Below the pieces are notes generated by a model. The model ran no database searches. It saw nothing but the letters and a program-made list of their open reading frames with translations, and was not told where the DNA came from. From positions 63,068,392-63,132,391 of the forward strand of contig CM059559.1 in NCBI GenBank assembly GCA_030386875.1: 64,000 nt of DNA. The letters run 5' to 3'. Origin of the DNA: Morinoia aosen. Its lineage: Eukaryota; Arthropoda; Malacostraca; Amphipoda; Talitridae. Below, in pieces: positions 21,691 to 32,717 of the stretch. Positions within the stretch are counted from its first letter, which is position 1; each line of letters opens with the position of its first letter. Made by a program: the position numbers and the translations under genes.

Positions 21691-24050
21691 AAAAATTAAA
21701 TAAATGCTACAAAAAAAGTTTAATGTTTCAATGGCGAGGAAAGAGTTCACATGGATCTGTTGAAAGTGGCTAACTTGTGAGGCCATGCATGTGCAGGAAT
21801 AGTCATCGTCACCAGGAACTGAAAATGGTGTACAAGATTTCACTAATGCGCAAGACTTCGAACAGCAGCGTCTAGGAAACAATAACAGCCATCGAAACAA
21901 ATATAACTTGCGCTCGAGGCACGGGTGAATTTGTAGGTAAACACATCGCTATATTAGGCCAATGTTGCTAATGATGATGTGTTTTTCCGCAGTGGAATGT
22001 TTGTGGTCTCTTAGGTTTAGCGCCCCTAGAGTTTTTTTCTCACGAGGACCTCGCAACATACGATGTCCTTGTTGAAGAAGTATTTCAGACTTATTCCGTA
22101 ACTTTCCTTTCTTCTCATCTTCCTGAAGTGATATACGTCTTTGCTTAGACTAGTGTTGAAATTTGGTAAGCATGTGCTCAATTATGTTCATCGAAGTACG
22201 TGAATATTACACACATGGTATGGAGGCCTTTGTAAAACGAAAGTTATCAGTAAAATTGGTAAAGGGAACAGTGAATTCATTGTTCCCTTTACCAATTTTA
22301 CTGACTACTTGTACTGATGATGAGCCTTGTGCTCGAAACGTTTACCTTTCAAAGCAATAAATAATTTTAACAATGTTTACTGTGAGAGTAGCAGCCTTGG
22401 TGTTTTGATGTACGTCTGCGTAAGAAAGCAGTTCATGATGTTCTTCATTATATGAACTGTATAAAATAACTGTTGGATTTGTTTTTGAGACATTTGTGCT
22501 TTTAAAGGGCTTTCTGTAAGCTTTCCTGGAAATCTTGAATGTGTCTATAATTAGGTAAGATTTTAGAACTAGAAACTGAACCAATACAATCACGGCTTCT
22601 TAAATACATAATGTGAATGACCAACTATCAAGATGTTGAGATGGCAATTCAAAGAATGGTGAGAAGCTATGATCAATATAATCAATCATAGTAAGAACCA
22701 ACGATCGATTTAATCAATAAAATCAATCCGAATAATTTGATTTACCTGAAAAATTGGAAAGGGCTGATCAATTTGAATAATTTGCAAATAAATGTTCATA
22801 AAAGCTCTGTGCACGGAAGCTAACAACGCGCGGAGTTATAATGAATGATGTCACCGGATTGATTTATACTGATTTCTGAAAATAAAAGATCGAGAAGCGT
22901 GGGTGAACGAATTATAAATGCTACGAAAAATGCATCAAATAAATTAATTTTTCAGCAAACACACCGGAAAAGGACATGAGCTGAACGGATAAACGCATCA
23001 TTGGAAACAAATGTGTAAAGTTGATTAGAACAGGATACATGGACGAATGTGAGAAGTCAAACAACTATATCGTATGTCTGTGTTCTCTACAGGGCCTTCA
23101 AGAATATTTGGAACATAAATATGATGATTTTTTTCAACATTTCGACGGTTTAGCGTACTTAGGCTGTGGTATATGATAAGGTAGGGCTTAGATGCAAATT
23201 TAATCTTATTTTAATTAAATTATACTAGAGTAAACGTAGATCACAACGAATTCAGGTTTGTAGAGCAACAAAGAAAATATGATTCGAATTTGTGGCATAA
23301 CGCCTGTACGGAAATAACTGTGGATCCAGTATAACTGTCAACCCAAATGCATATGTGATGAATTTCATGAAAATAAAGGATTATGAAAGATCTTAGTAAA
23401 AAAACTTTGGGAATCGCAGTGAAGAAGGTTAAGAGAGAAGGCTTTGTTTCACCGAGAATCAGGCAAACGTCCAGCCGTGCTCGTGGAGCATCAGTCGTTG
23501 CGTTTGTGTGTGTTTCGACGCTTTGGTTATTGGTCAAGGTTATTGAAATATCTCATTGAATGAAGAAGTGAAATAAGAGTTAAATAGGTCTCTCCTGCTA
23601 CCTATGTACAATAGGGTGGAGAAAAGTTGACCAAACAGGAAAAGTTTCCATTTGAGATATGCGTGCTTATTAGACTTTTCTTCAACGTAAGGAGGAGCTG
23701 AAATTTTTCGAGAGAAAACTTTCAGAATTTGAAGATTGTTTGGAGTGAAACTCTTTGAATGTGGGTTACGAATAGAAGTGTGTACCATAGTGAAATTCCA
23801 TTGGGCGGAAGTTTGTAGAAGAAAATAACCACGATAAAATTAAGTTTTGACCAGATACGTCATGGCAAGTTAAAATGTCCTGAGGGATAATCTGAAATGA
23901 AAGCTACACCGGTAACATGGGTCAAGGGAGGATGATGTTCATGTTTTTTACCATTCCGTCGGCTACCGTCGATGCAAAAAGAAAACTAAACGGAAAATGT
24001 GCAAATTTCCCGTGAACAAAATCAAGTATTTATATCGGAACAAAAAATAG
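21691..24050. other. No gene seen apart from one palindrome
   Basis: AT-rich, with short open frames of no known family. The only clear structure is the palindrome at 22247-22304 and the motif after it. Confidence 0.55.
22247..22304. repeat. 58-bp near-perfect palindrome
   Basis: Arms of 24 bp (22247-22270 and 22281-22304) are exact reverse complements around GTGAATTCAT, itself palindromic but for one pair, so there is no free loop. It is followed by ..GATGATGAGCC..GCTCGAAACG and AATAAATAAT, a tail type often seen at Penelope-like or foldback ends. Possibly the end of a truncated retroelement. Confidence 0.8.
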
Positions 24051-24153
24051 ACAGAATGAACATATAAACGTACATAGACACATACATATACCAGGCTTAT
24101 CCTCCTATGGGAGGGTAGCCGACAACAGGCCACAATCATCTTTCTTGGTCATT

Positions 24154-24260
24154 CCCAGTCTGACTTTTTCGCCTCCTGCATGCATGTTTTTCGCCGCCCA
24201 AGTAATTGAATCGCTTAGGTGGCCAAAAAATGCATGCTCCGACGAAAAAGTTTGACTGGG
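24154..24260 (-). other. Long imperfect hairpin in the LINE 3' UTR
   Basis: Arms 24154-24202 and 24214-24260 pair over about 48 bp with few mismatches (CCCAGTCTGACTTTTTCG against CGAAAAAGTTTGACTGGG, then GCATGCAT against ATGCATGC). The loop is about 11 nt. Placed just before a TATG-repeat tail, it could be the 3' structure the RT recognises. Confidence 0.7.
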
Positions 24261-24499
24261 TTAGGAGGCGAGAGAGGCAGCACTGACCGCATCAGAACTG
24301 CCCGGATCAGCAGCAGCCCAGCACAACCATCATCCACAATCAGGCCCGACAGCCATAGCTGGTTTACCCCGACCGCTTCATTGAGTGGAACCCTTCCCCC
24401 CCGCACAGGACAGGTCAACCCCATCACACGCGGGCAGGCTTCCGGTACCGCGCCAAAAAAATAAAATTACCTTTACCTACTTCTGTCCGCAGTCATCCC

Positions 24500-25045
24500 T
24501 CTCGCCACGTTCACAGTCAGAACCCTCTCATACAAAGCAACGTTTCACCTCATCCATCCAACTCATTTGTGATCTACCTCGCGCTCAAATACCACTCACT
24601 TCCGATGAATAAATCTTATTCACCAGCCGCTCAACATTCCTTCTTGCAACATGCCCAAACCATCCAAGCACTCTTTCATCCACTCACCTGTTAAACTTTT
24701 TGATAACACCCGTCTGCTCCCTAACCAACTCACCAACTCATACCTGATCCTATCTATTCTTGTTACTCCATTTATGCTCCTCAAACACTTCATCTCAGAC
24801 ACATCCAACTTCCTCCTCTCAGCTGCTCGCAAGCCCCAGGACTCTGCTCCATACAGCAAAACTGCCACGATCAAACTTTCATTCAGTCACCTCTTAGAAT
24901 TCATACTCAAACTACTGCATTCAAAAACTTTTCTCATTACACCCAATGTCTTGCAGCCTTCACTCACTCGATGCCTCACTTCTACTTCCATACTATCATA
25001 AACAGCCACATCCGACCCGAGGTACCTAAAATGCTCAAACTTCTC
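24500..25045 (-). pseudogene. LINE ORF2 C-terminal region
   Basis: The minus strand from 25045 reads a KFEHFRYLGSDVAV motif (post-palm region), an internal stop near 24892, then LLYGAESWGLRAAERRKLDV and EMKCLRSINGVTRIDR, the block typical of arthropod RTE-type LINEs downstream of the RT. It joins the RT at 29310-29400 once the TAA-flanked insertion is set aside. The remainder toward 24500 is degraded. Confidence 0.8.
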
Positions 25046-25173
25046 TAATGCTGGGTTCACATTGACACTCGCATTGGAAGCTCACAACCATGGGGCACGG
25101 GCAAGTGCGCGTAGCGAAAGGCAAGCGATCGTTCACATTGGTACAACGCTATCCAGGCAGCACAGGCGTCATG

Positions 25174-27302
25174 CAGTGTTTCCACGAGCAGGGTAATTAC
25201 CCCAGTTTAGGGTAATCAGGGGTACCCTAGGGTAATGTTTAGGGTAATGAAAAATATGGGCAAATCTAGGGTAATCAGAGCTCCGTGAAGGAAGTGACCG
25301 CCTAATCTACGAAAATTAGAAAATTGAAAGCCAATATGCAAGCACCCTACTGGTTACCACTTGAACGAAATGTAATGAAACGGGTCAGAATTTAGTGTTC
25401 ACAAAACTGCCCTACTGCAGTGATTAATGTCGCACATTTGAATGTCATCAAGTATCGCTCACGAAAGACGGCATCAAGAGACGAAGCCGTAATATCTCTT
25501 GTCCACTGCGTTTTGACAAATGATTCTGAGTTGCATTTTGCTAATAAAAACTCGACCGGTGACAGCAACTGTGCAACAGCCAGTCGACGAAAGTCGCTGT
25601 CCTATTCTGGTTGCGCTAGTGGTTATAAGCTTCAACAGAATATTTACAGGTATGTTTGTTGTATTGCTCAATTCCCCAGCTAATATATTTCATCGTAGAA
25701 ATAATTAATAGGTTCATTCTTGTGATAGTCATTGAATTAACAGCAGAGTTACCTCACAGCGCCGGTATTTTGCCAGTTAATTAGATGGAAGGCGTACTAT
25801 TTCTTAGCCATGTTGCACGCCAAAGAAGCATGTTATTGTAGCGATGCAAACAAAAAAAAATTAGACAGGGTTCTTTGACACTTCGAGTTACAAAAGGTGC
25901 TAAAAGCGAAAGGAAGAAGCTATAAAATTAGTTACAAAAACTCATTTAAACAAAAGAGTACAGTTGTCGACTTAAAACTTGCAATATATGTTTGTATTCT
26001 CACTGTCTTTTTAGGCGCAGTAGCACGGACGTAGAATTTGATATAGCTGCGATCATGCCTAGAATTCCGTCAACCAAAATTGAAGCACTAGGGGTTCTAC
26101 AACTGAGTGTTGAGGAAAGTTTATGCATATTAATAAAGGCAAGGTAGTTTTTTCCAAAAACCTCTGAATTTCCTCACCCGCCCTTCAGGAAATGAAGAAA
26201 TTTGATAACTTTACGATCAACTTTATGAGTTGATAGGTGAATGTGATTACAACGAAGTCTCTGAGAAGCATATGTGGTGGAACAAGATTGGATAAAATCC
26301 GTTATGAAAAGATATGACGAAGGTCATGTGTGAGGGAAGCCAGAAAGTCATCGCAGAGAGTGGATCAAAGTGTTAGGTTAGATTGAGCGTGTGGAAAGAA
26401 TGGCTGAAAGAAAAGAAAGAAAAGAAAAACATTTTATTTCCAATAAAGTACAAACATGAAATGTCGATACATTGGTTTTTAGAAATCTGAAGTGCGTGAA
26501 TGGATGGAAAATTAAATAAAAAGTAAATAATTGTATTAGGGATAGGTACACATATTATTGCATTTCTTGCAGCATAGCAGATGATCGCACACCGAGTGAG
26601 CAAGAGCCAACGATACCACCTCGAAAAAAGTAAAGCTCCACTTGTAAGCTAGAAACTACCAGCAGAAATTTAAAGGTTCGTTGACATCGGAACCTGAATT
26701 TGAGGCATGGTTAGCCAAGCTCTCAAAATCAACAGAGCAAAAGGATGTGGAATATTGCAAGGTTTGTCGAACCTACATTACTAGTGGGAAATCGAAGATG
26801 AGGCGTCACAAACAACGATCCATGGTGGCAAAAAACCATCCATTACAAGCTACGTGCTATCCAATGACCCTCTCGAAAATCGTGCTCGTAAAGTGGAACT
26901 GCAAGTTTGTGCATTTTTAGCTAAGCACCGCCTATCTCATTGTGTGAGCCTCTTTTAGTTTGATGATAACAATATTCCCAGATCAGGAGTTGCAGAAAAA
27001 AGGGCGCCTTGGAAAACAGCGGGCATCAAAATTAATTCGACAGGTTTTTGGCAAACATCTTGTACGTGATATCGTCTGGATATCAAACCAGCATTCTAAC
27101 GTCGTTCGACTGAATTTCCCTCCTGACGCACATGCAGTATGTAGCCCAGGACTTATTCATACTGACAGAGCTCTGGAAACCAGTCCATTTACCTTTTAGT
27201 TGATTAATAGATCATAGGTCAGGATTAGCTGTTTTAGGGTAATCTGGGGTAATCAACACCCTTCAGCTAGGGTAATTAGAGTCGCCTCGCGTGGAAACCC
27301 TG
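25174..27302 (+). mobile_element. hAT transposon, degenerate
   Basis: Starts CAGTGTTTCCACG at 25174 and ends CGTGGAAACCCTG at 27302, flanked by an exact 8-bp duplication GCGTCATG (25166-25173, 27303-27310). The subterminal regions hold many AGGGTAAT repeats in both orientations, likely transposase-binding sites. It carries a broken transposase N-terminus on +. Confidence 0.88.
26681..27199 (+). pseudogene. hAT transposase N-terminal region (zinc finger plus adjoining domain)
   Basis: 26681-26820 encodes a BED-type finger: FEAWLAKL, then YCKVCRTYI and a spaced RRHKQRS, with the last His replaced. After a shift, 26880-27090 reads a VELQVCAFLAKHRLSHCV segment and, in the next frame, FPDQELQKKGRLGKQRASKL, the conserved block following the finger in this hAT group (compare 58.6-58.8 kb). 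The RNase H-like catalytic core and dimerisation domain are absent. Confidence 0.72.
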
Positions 27303-27519
27303 GCGTCATGGTCGGGGTGCAGACAAGTGCTCAGTTGCCATCAAGACACCATGCAGGGTGATGCTGCGCTCCGCGCTCTAGTTCTTCTCGCCAGGAAGCG
27401 ACTGATGATTGGTAGTACAGCGCTAATAATTTATTTCGTTTGTCATTGATAGCTCTTTCTTTAATGTTTCTGTTTTAGTGCATTCAATACCTGGGCGTCT
27501 CCAAACGTATTCTGATGAC

Positions 27520-29121
27520 TATGGATGTATCAATATGCAGCGTAAAATATGCTGCATATTTGCTGATTTTTGTACCGCATATGCAGCATAAAATATGAAG
27601 GCTTCGGCAAGAATTATGCTAGTAAAACCATAAGATATGTAGAAACACTCGATGAATATATGGTACACTCTATGCATAATTGTGAAAGCACATATTACAT
27701 GCTAAGCAGAAATATTTATCCATATAAATGCTTCACTTGAATAACTCCATATTTATATTTTTTGTGAGGAAAATTGTACAGAAATAATGATACAGGATAC
27801 AGTGTACTTTTTCATACACGGAAAAAAAATTATTTCATAATTTTCTATTAATAATTAAGTGTATACAATTCTCAACTAAGTTTTATAACTTATCTGAACC
27901 TAAATATTTTGAAACAGTAATAATTCTAATCTAAACGTGTCAATGACGATGATAAAGAACGAAAAAAAAGTAATCTAATCCAAGGCTGGTTCTGAACTAT
28001 ATATGTTTTTCATGAATGCAAGGAACATTTCTTAATCCTTCTTTTCTACGAGGAATATATTTTAGCATCAAATTCGAGAGTTGCACTTGATAATTGCGTG
28101 GTAGTTGAGATTTTTAAAAACAAATCTTCTACGATTATCTGCCAGCCAAGTTTTATATTGCGAAAACTTCCACTCGACATCGCAAGAAACAAGAGGAACA
28201 AAAGTGAAGCAAGTTAGTTCGGAAGGTGAATATTCCTTAATTAATGGATTCATCCATTGCGTCAGAGATGTCACGAGTCAAAATTGAGTTGATCGTTTTA
28301 TCTGTTCAAAACCTTTGTTTATCACCAAAATGCATTTTAACTCTTAATAATACCTTTCATTATATCTGTTCTTCAATGTTTCCTCTACGATATACAGTAA
28401 TTTTATTGCTCTCGAAGTAAGAAGTCCCTGTGTTGTTATGCAAGAACAATAATAATTATTCATATTCTTTGATAACAATAATTTGATAAAGTGTGCACTA
28501 AGCCCAACAAGGTTCTACGTGATAATATTTAGAAACTAAAACCTTGTACCACGCAAAACTTCTCTCACGTGTACTGAGTGAGAAAAAAGTTTTATATTTC
28601 ACCTGTTTCTCGCAATAAATGCGATAGAGAAATTCTGCCTCGGCTTGAAAACCATCAAATTCCTTGAAGTATTCTAAAAATGATGCTCCTTGTTCACCTT
28701 CGGCATGATTGTAGATCACTACTAGCCGCACTAATCTCAAATACACTTCATAAGGTAACTACATCTAAAAAATCTTGAGCTAATTCCCGCAAAATTAAAG
28801 TAAACTTTTGATGTACCTGTAGCAAGTTACAATTATTATTGATTTACGAAAAATTTCAATTTACAAAATTGATCCAGTTATACAAAAAGAATTAAATAAA
28901 ACTGGATGAAAAAAGAATATAATTTAGAAGTAATTGGAAGGTTTTACTAGGTTTCAGTTTACTGCCACTTACAGTTAATCATGCATGTTCGTCATATTTT
29001 ATGCTGTTCCGAGGAAAATATGCGATATGCTCACAATGCATATATACTTGCGAGCATATTTTATGCTATCTAAAATATACCCAAAAGCATATATATGCAA
29101 TATGTTAGTGTCACATCCCTA
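27520..29121 (-). mobile_element. hAT transposon, second insertion, minus-strand gene
   Basis: Ends TATGGATGT (27520) and ACATCCCTA (29121) are inverted, and CTGATGAC is duplicated exactly at 27512-27519 and 29122-29129. Subterminal regions are packed with GCATAT/ATATGC words (27533-27600 and 28990-29100). It inserted into the TAA-flanked element next to the first hAT. It is a different hAT lineage, since its ends and target differ. Confidence 0.88.
28068..28746 (-). pseudogene. hAT transposase C-terminal region
   Basis: On the minus strand 28274-28068 encodes SCDVEWKFSQYKTWLADNRR and a following F-x-x-N-L-x-x-x-x-I-I-K-C-N stretch: the hAT C-terminal dimerisation region, where relatives have a CDVERSFS-type core. 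Upstream, 28746-28498 reads an internal transposase segment in another frame. Stops separate them; the N-terminus is missing. Confidence 0.78.
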
Positions 29122-29384
29122 CTGATGACATGCTGCAGGCTACGGCTCATTTGTAGATGGAATGATTGACGGGCAGGCGGCGGCAAAGAATGGCTAGGTA
29201 GAATGTCCAAGTGAACCTCACGGTACCCGCCTGCAAGCCCGGCAACAGTGTATGTGCCCGCCGAAGTGACGCTCAGTGTGGTGAAAAGAGTGTCAATATG
29301 AACCCACCATAACATTTCACCATTCATCCTCACATCCAAAGTTCCAAACACTCCACCTCATGTAACTTTTATTTACATTTACCT

Positions 29385-30036
29385 TTAATTAACGCCTTTC
29401 GCACACTCTACCAATGTCTGCAACCAGTCTCGGCAGTTTTCCTTTGAATCAGCCACAAGCGCTATATCAGTGGCAAACAACAGCTGACACACTTCCCAAT
29501 ACATCCCATTGTGTCCCATCAACTGCGTACCTTTTCCCAACACTCTGGCATTCACTTCTCTCACTACACGATCCGTGAACAAATTAAATCACACATCCCT
29601 GTCTCACACCTGTCGCAAATGAGAACCACTCACTCACCTCTTTCCCTATTCTCACACATGCTCTGTTATCAATGTAGAAACTCTTGATCGCATTCAACAG
29701 TCTCCCACCCACCCCATACAAGCTTACAACTTGCTATAAAGCCTCACGGTCCTCTCTGCCATACGCCTTCACTAGATCCATAAATGCCCAATATACATTT
29801 ATTTCTCTTGCGAAGTATTTGTCATTTACCCTCCTCACAGCAAACATTTGATTCACACAACCTCTACCACTTCTAAAACCACATTGTTCTCCAGTAAGCA
29901 CACGATCCGTCATCACTCTCATTCTTCCAATTAAAACTCTTCCATACAGCTTCCCAAATACACTCAGTTGACTTATACCTCTGAAATTACTGCACTCATA
30001 CCTGTCACGTTTCCCTTGTACAACGGAACTGCACAC
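29385..30036 (-). pseudogene. LINE reverse transcriptase
   Basis: From 30036 (minus): FRGISQLSVFGKLYGRVL, then LTGEQCGFRSGRGC and VYWAFMDLVKAYGRED; the next segment, after frame changes, ends QLLFATDIALVAD near 29470, where the catalytic pair normally reads ADD. Both the AYGR and ATD readings lose expected Asp residues, so the enzyme is dead. The frame continues to 29313 and resumes at 25045. Confidence 0.82.
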
Positions 30037-30059
30037 GAGCTACTCCAATCTACCAGCAC

Positions 30060-30830
30060 TTTACTAACCTAAAAAAACACAGTAAACAAACGCGCCAACC
30101 ATCCAACAACTACATTTCCTCATTTCTTTAGACATTCAACCATACAGCCATCCATACCTGTAGCTTCTCCATTTTTCAACATATCCAACGTACCTTTCAC
30201 TTCTACACTTCTTATTCGTTCACTTCTCCAAACACAGGCATTCTAACATCACTAACATCACTTCCAACAGCTACCACTCTCGCAACCCTATCATCCTTCA
30301 CGTTCAGCAGTTCCTCAAAATTCTCCGCCCATCCCTTCCTCACATCACATCCCTCCACTAGCAGCCAACCATTTGCATCCTTCACTCTAGCCTTACTCTC
30401 CACCTGTCCTTTCTTAATTCTCTTCACTTCTTTCCAAAAACCTTCCTTCTCTCCATGAAGTCCCCTCGCTACTTCCTCCCCCACTCCTCATCCGCCGCCC
30501 TCTTCGTTCTCCTTACCATTCATTGTACTTCTTTCTTCCTCTCTCTATACTCTTCGAAATTATGCTGGCTGCCCCTTTGCAGCCACCTTTCGAACGCCCT
30601 CGCTTTCTTCTCATAGCCGCGCCTACTTCTCCGTTCGGCCATTCAGTCCCCTTTCTAATCACCCTCCAACCTTCCTCACCCCACACGCTTTCCTTGCACA
30701 TTTCTACCACGCATCTTAAATGACTTCCATTCCCCTTCCACTCCACCAACCTCACTTACCTTCCCCCTCCCATGCTCTACTTTCAACTTCTCCGGATACT
30801 CACTCTCACGCTCAGATTCATGCACCCTGC
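30060..30830 (-). pseudogene. LINE ORF2 linker between endonuclease and RT
   Basis: Basic, Glu/Lys/Arg-rich minus-strand frames (30755-30513 and 30484-30212) fit the spacer between the endonuclease and RT, with a KGWAENFEELLN motif near 30330 that usually precedes the RT. Several frame changes. Confidence 0.6.
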
Positions 30831-31361
30831 TTACATTAACACCTCCCTTCCATTCCTCCTTTTTACACCTCCCCACACACCACTTACTCTCAACTTTCCT
30901 TCTACTAAGTAATGATCCGATATCCCATTCACCTCACCACGAAACACATGCACATCGAGCAAACGACCAATCACTCCCCTGCTAACTAAAATATAATCCA
31001 TCAATGCTCTCTCCACCATCAAATCTCCATTCGTCCTCACATATGTATACTTGTTTATACTTTATTTCTCAAACATACTATTCCGAATCACTAACTCACT
31101 CTCTACACACAACTCCACTAAGTATTCACCACACTCATTCACCCCATCTTCACCATACCTACCAACAACACCATCCACCACCTCATCACCCACTCTCGCA
31201 TTCAGGTCCTCCATCACCACAAGTCTACAACCATTCCCCACTCTTGCAACGCACTCGGACAACTTCTCCCAAAACTCCTCTCTCTCCTCACCACTCCTCT
31301 CCGATCCATATGCTCTCACAAACACCCATGACTCTACCTCCCATTTTACTCGCACCCACAT
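30831..31361 (-). pseudogene. LINE AP-type endonuclease
   Basis: The minus strand from 31361 shows REEFWEKLSECVARVGNGC, then LVVMEDLNARVGDE with the DxN-A-R motif, GRYGEDGVNECGEYLVELC, and after a short shift ALMDYILVSR and the SDHYLVEGKL His motif near 30945. The N-terminal catalytic Asn region is lost at the rearranged boundary at 31378. Confidence 0.82.
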
Positions 31362-31377
31362 TATTCTTACTCACAAC

Positions 31378-31930
31378 CAGTCTCGGCAGTTTTCCTTTGA
31401 ATCAGCCACAAGCGCTGTATCAGTGGCAAACAACAGCTGACACACTTCCCAATACATCCCATTGTGTCCCATCAACTGCGTACCTTTTCCCAACACTCTG
31501 GCATTCACTTCTCTCACTACACCATCCATGAACAAATTAAATCACACATCCCTGTCTCACACCTGTCGCAAATGAGAACCACTCACTCACCTCTTTACCT
31601 ACTCTCACACATGCTCTGTTATCAATGTCAAATGAAATTCGTATTCAGCTGGAAAATATTATTTTCGGTCGAGCTTTCGAAATTTTTAACAAATTTCGTT
31701 TTCAGGACAAGAGACCTTCAGTCTCTTGTCCTGAAAACGAAATTTGTTAAAAATTTCGAAAGCTCGACCGAAAATAATATTTTCCAGCTGAATACGAATT
31801 TCATTTGACAACAATGGAACCTGGATGTCCGCTATTTCAACTAATAAATCTGTTATCAATGTAGAAACTCTTGATCGCATTCAACAGTCTCCCACCCACT
31901 CCATACAAGCTTACAACTTGCTATAAAGCC
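31378..31930 (-). repeat. Displaced duplicate of the LINE RT segment
   Basis: 31378-31628 and 31849-31930 repeat, at high identity and in the same orientation, the RT segment found at about 29420-29760. The copy lies upstream of the endonuclease, out of order for a LINE, so it is a recombination or template-switch product or a second truncated copy. It is split by the hairpin insertion. Confidence 0.85.
31629..31848. mobile_element. Foldback insertion with a perfect 87-bp-arm hairpin
   Basis: Arms 31629-31715 and 31721-31807 are perfect reverse complements with a 5-nt loop (CTTCA). A tail of about 40 nt ending TCAACTAATAAAT follows. The host sequence CTGTTATCAATGT appears on both sides (31616-31628 and 31849-31861), a 13-bp target duplication that points to target-primed insertion. 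Layout (palindrome plus short tail) resembles 22247-22340. Confidence 0.85.
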
Positions 31931-32130
31931 TCTTTATACTAATATAATATGCCGCAAGTAGTCTTTTGACCCCTCTCAGCCACTTCATTGGCCTGCTGCC
32001 TCGCGGGAAAATCACTATAGAGGATGGTATCCCCAGTCCCCTCGCTCCGTACACTTTAGTCGCATCTTACGACATGCAGAGGACCACTGTGGGGTTATTC
32101 TAGAACCCCCCCCCCCCCTCCACAAGGGGA
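31931..32130 (-). other. Probable 5' segment of the minus-strand LINE
   Basis: GC-richer block with CGACATGCAGAGGACCACTG and a run of 14 C near 32107. On the minus strand it reads a G-run followed by GTCGTAAGATGCGACT, a motif I associate with LINE 5' ends or attached SINEs in invertebrates. Assignment is tentative. Confidence 0.45.
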
Positions 32131-32494
32131 ACCACATAAAACGTGGTGTTAGTAAATGAAAATATTGAGCGTAGGAGCATTGCACACCTGTTTCTTGAAG
32201 TGGAAAGTCTTTCGTATTAAAGTATACTACAGTAGATTTGTTTAACGTCTATGGTACTTTAATTATTTTTTTCGAATATCAATAGCTAACATCAGTAGTC
32301 GAGTAAGTAAATTGGCCCGTCAATATTAGGATTTCAGAAGTGCCATAATTTGGAAATACCAACTAGAGATGGTGTATTAAGATACAATTGCATGACTGCA
32401 GTTTCGTAAAATTCTCAATTAAATTATGTCCCAAGCCTATTCAACGAATAGGTCCTGACTAAAGAACCCGAAAATCCTTAGAAAAAGGGGACCA
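32131..32494. other. No gene seen
   Basis: AT-rich spacer between the LINE and the gypsy 3' LTR. No motif recognised. Confidence 0.55.
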
Positions 32495-32717
32495 TGGAAA
32501 TATGCCACCGGTGAGTGGCGGCCGCGGAGTGGGTTGATAAGGTTGATGCAAACGCTGGACCGATGAGACAGGCTTTCTGGTAATACGAGCTTTGCAGGCT
32601 GTGCTGGTGCAGTCTGAGGGAGGTGAGACGTTCTATTGCGCCTCTAAGAATGCGACGAATACATTTATAGGTTTGAAAAACGGTGTAAGTGGGTTAAACG
32701 CACATAGGTGCTACACA
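32495..32717 (-). repeat. 3' LTR of the gypsy element
   Basis: Aligns over its length with 53978-54206 (TGGCGGCC.., GGTTGATGCAAA.., GAGACAG.CTTT, GAGGTGAGACGTT) at an estimated two-thirds identity, so the insertion is old. On the minus strand it starts TGTGTAGCACC directly after a GGGGGGGAGGTA purine tract (32718-32730). Confidence 0.72.

Larger units (their letters stand above)
25049..29309. mobile_element. TAA-flanked DNA transposon (PIF/Harbinger-like) carrying two hAT insertions
   Basis: Ends TGCTGGGTTCACATTGACAC (25049) and the reverse complement of TGGTGGGTTCATATTGACAC (29309) are flanked by TAA at 25046-25048 and 29310-29312. A 3-bp TAA duplication is the PIF/Harbinger habit. Without its two passengers about 530 bp remain, so it was a MITE. 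The ORF2 frame of the host LINE is continuous across a single TAA. Confidence 0.82.
24055..32130 (-). mobile_element. Non-LTR retrotransposon (RTE/Proto2-like), minus strand, interrupted and rearranged
   Basis: Reading the minus strand from 32130: a GC-rich 5' segment, a displaced RT piece (31930-31378), AP endonuclease (31361-30831), linker, RT (30036-29385), a 4.3-kb DNA-transposon insertion, the ORF2 C-terminus (25045-24500), a 3' UTR with a long hairpin, and a TATG-type simple tail near 24060-24095. The +-strand text is strikingly C- and T-rich through 29.4-31.6 kb. The clade is judged from motif style only. All domains carry stops or substitutions. Confidence 0.78.

Noticed and set aside
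31004-31531. Long Ser/Pro/His-rich + strand frame
   Set aside because: It is the shadow of the minus-strand LINE endonuclease and RT, whose motifs are clear.
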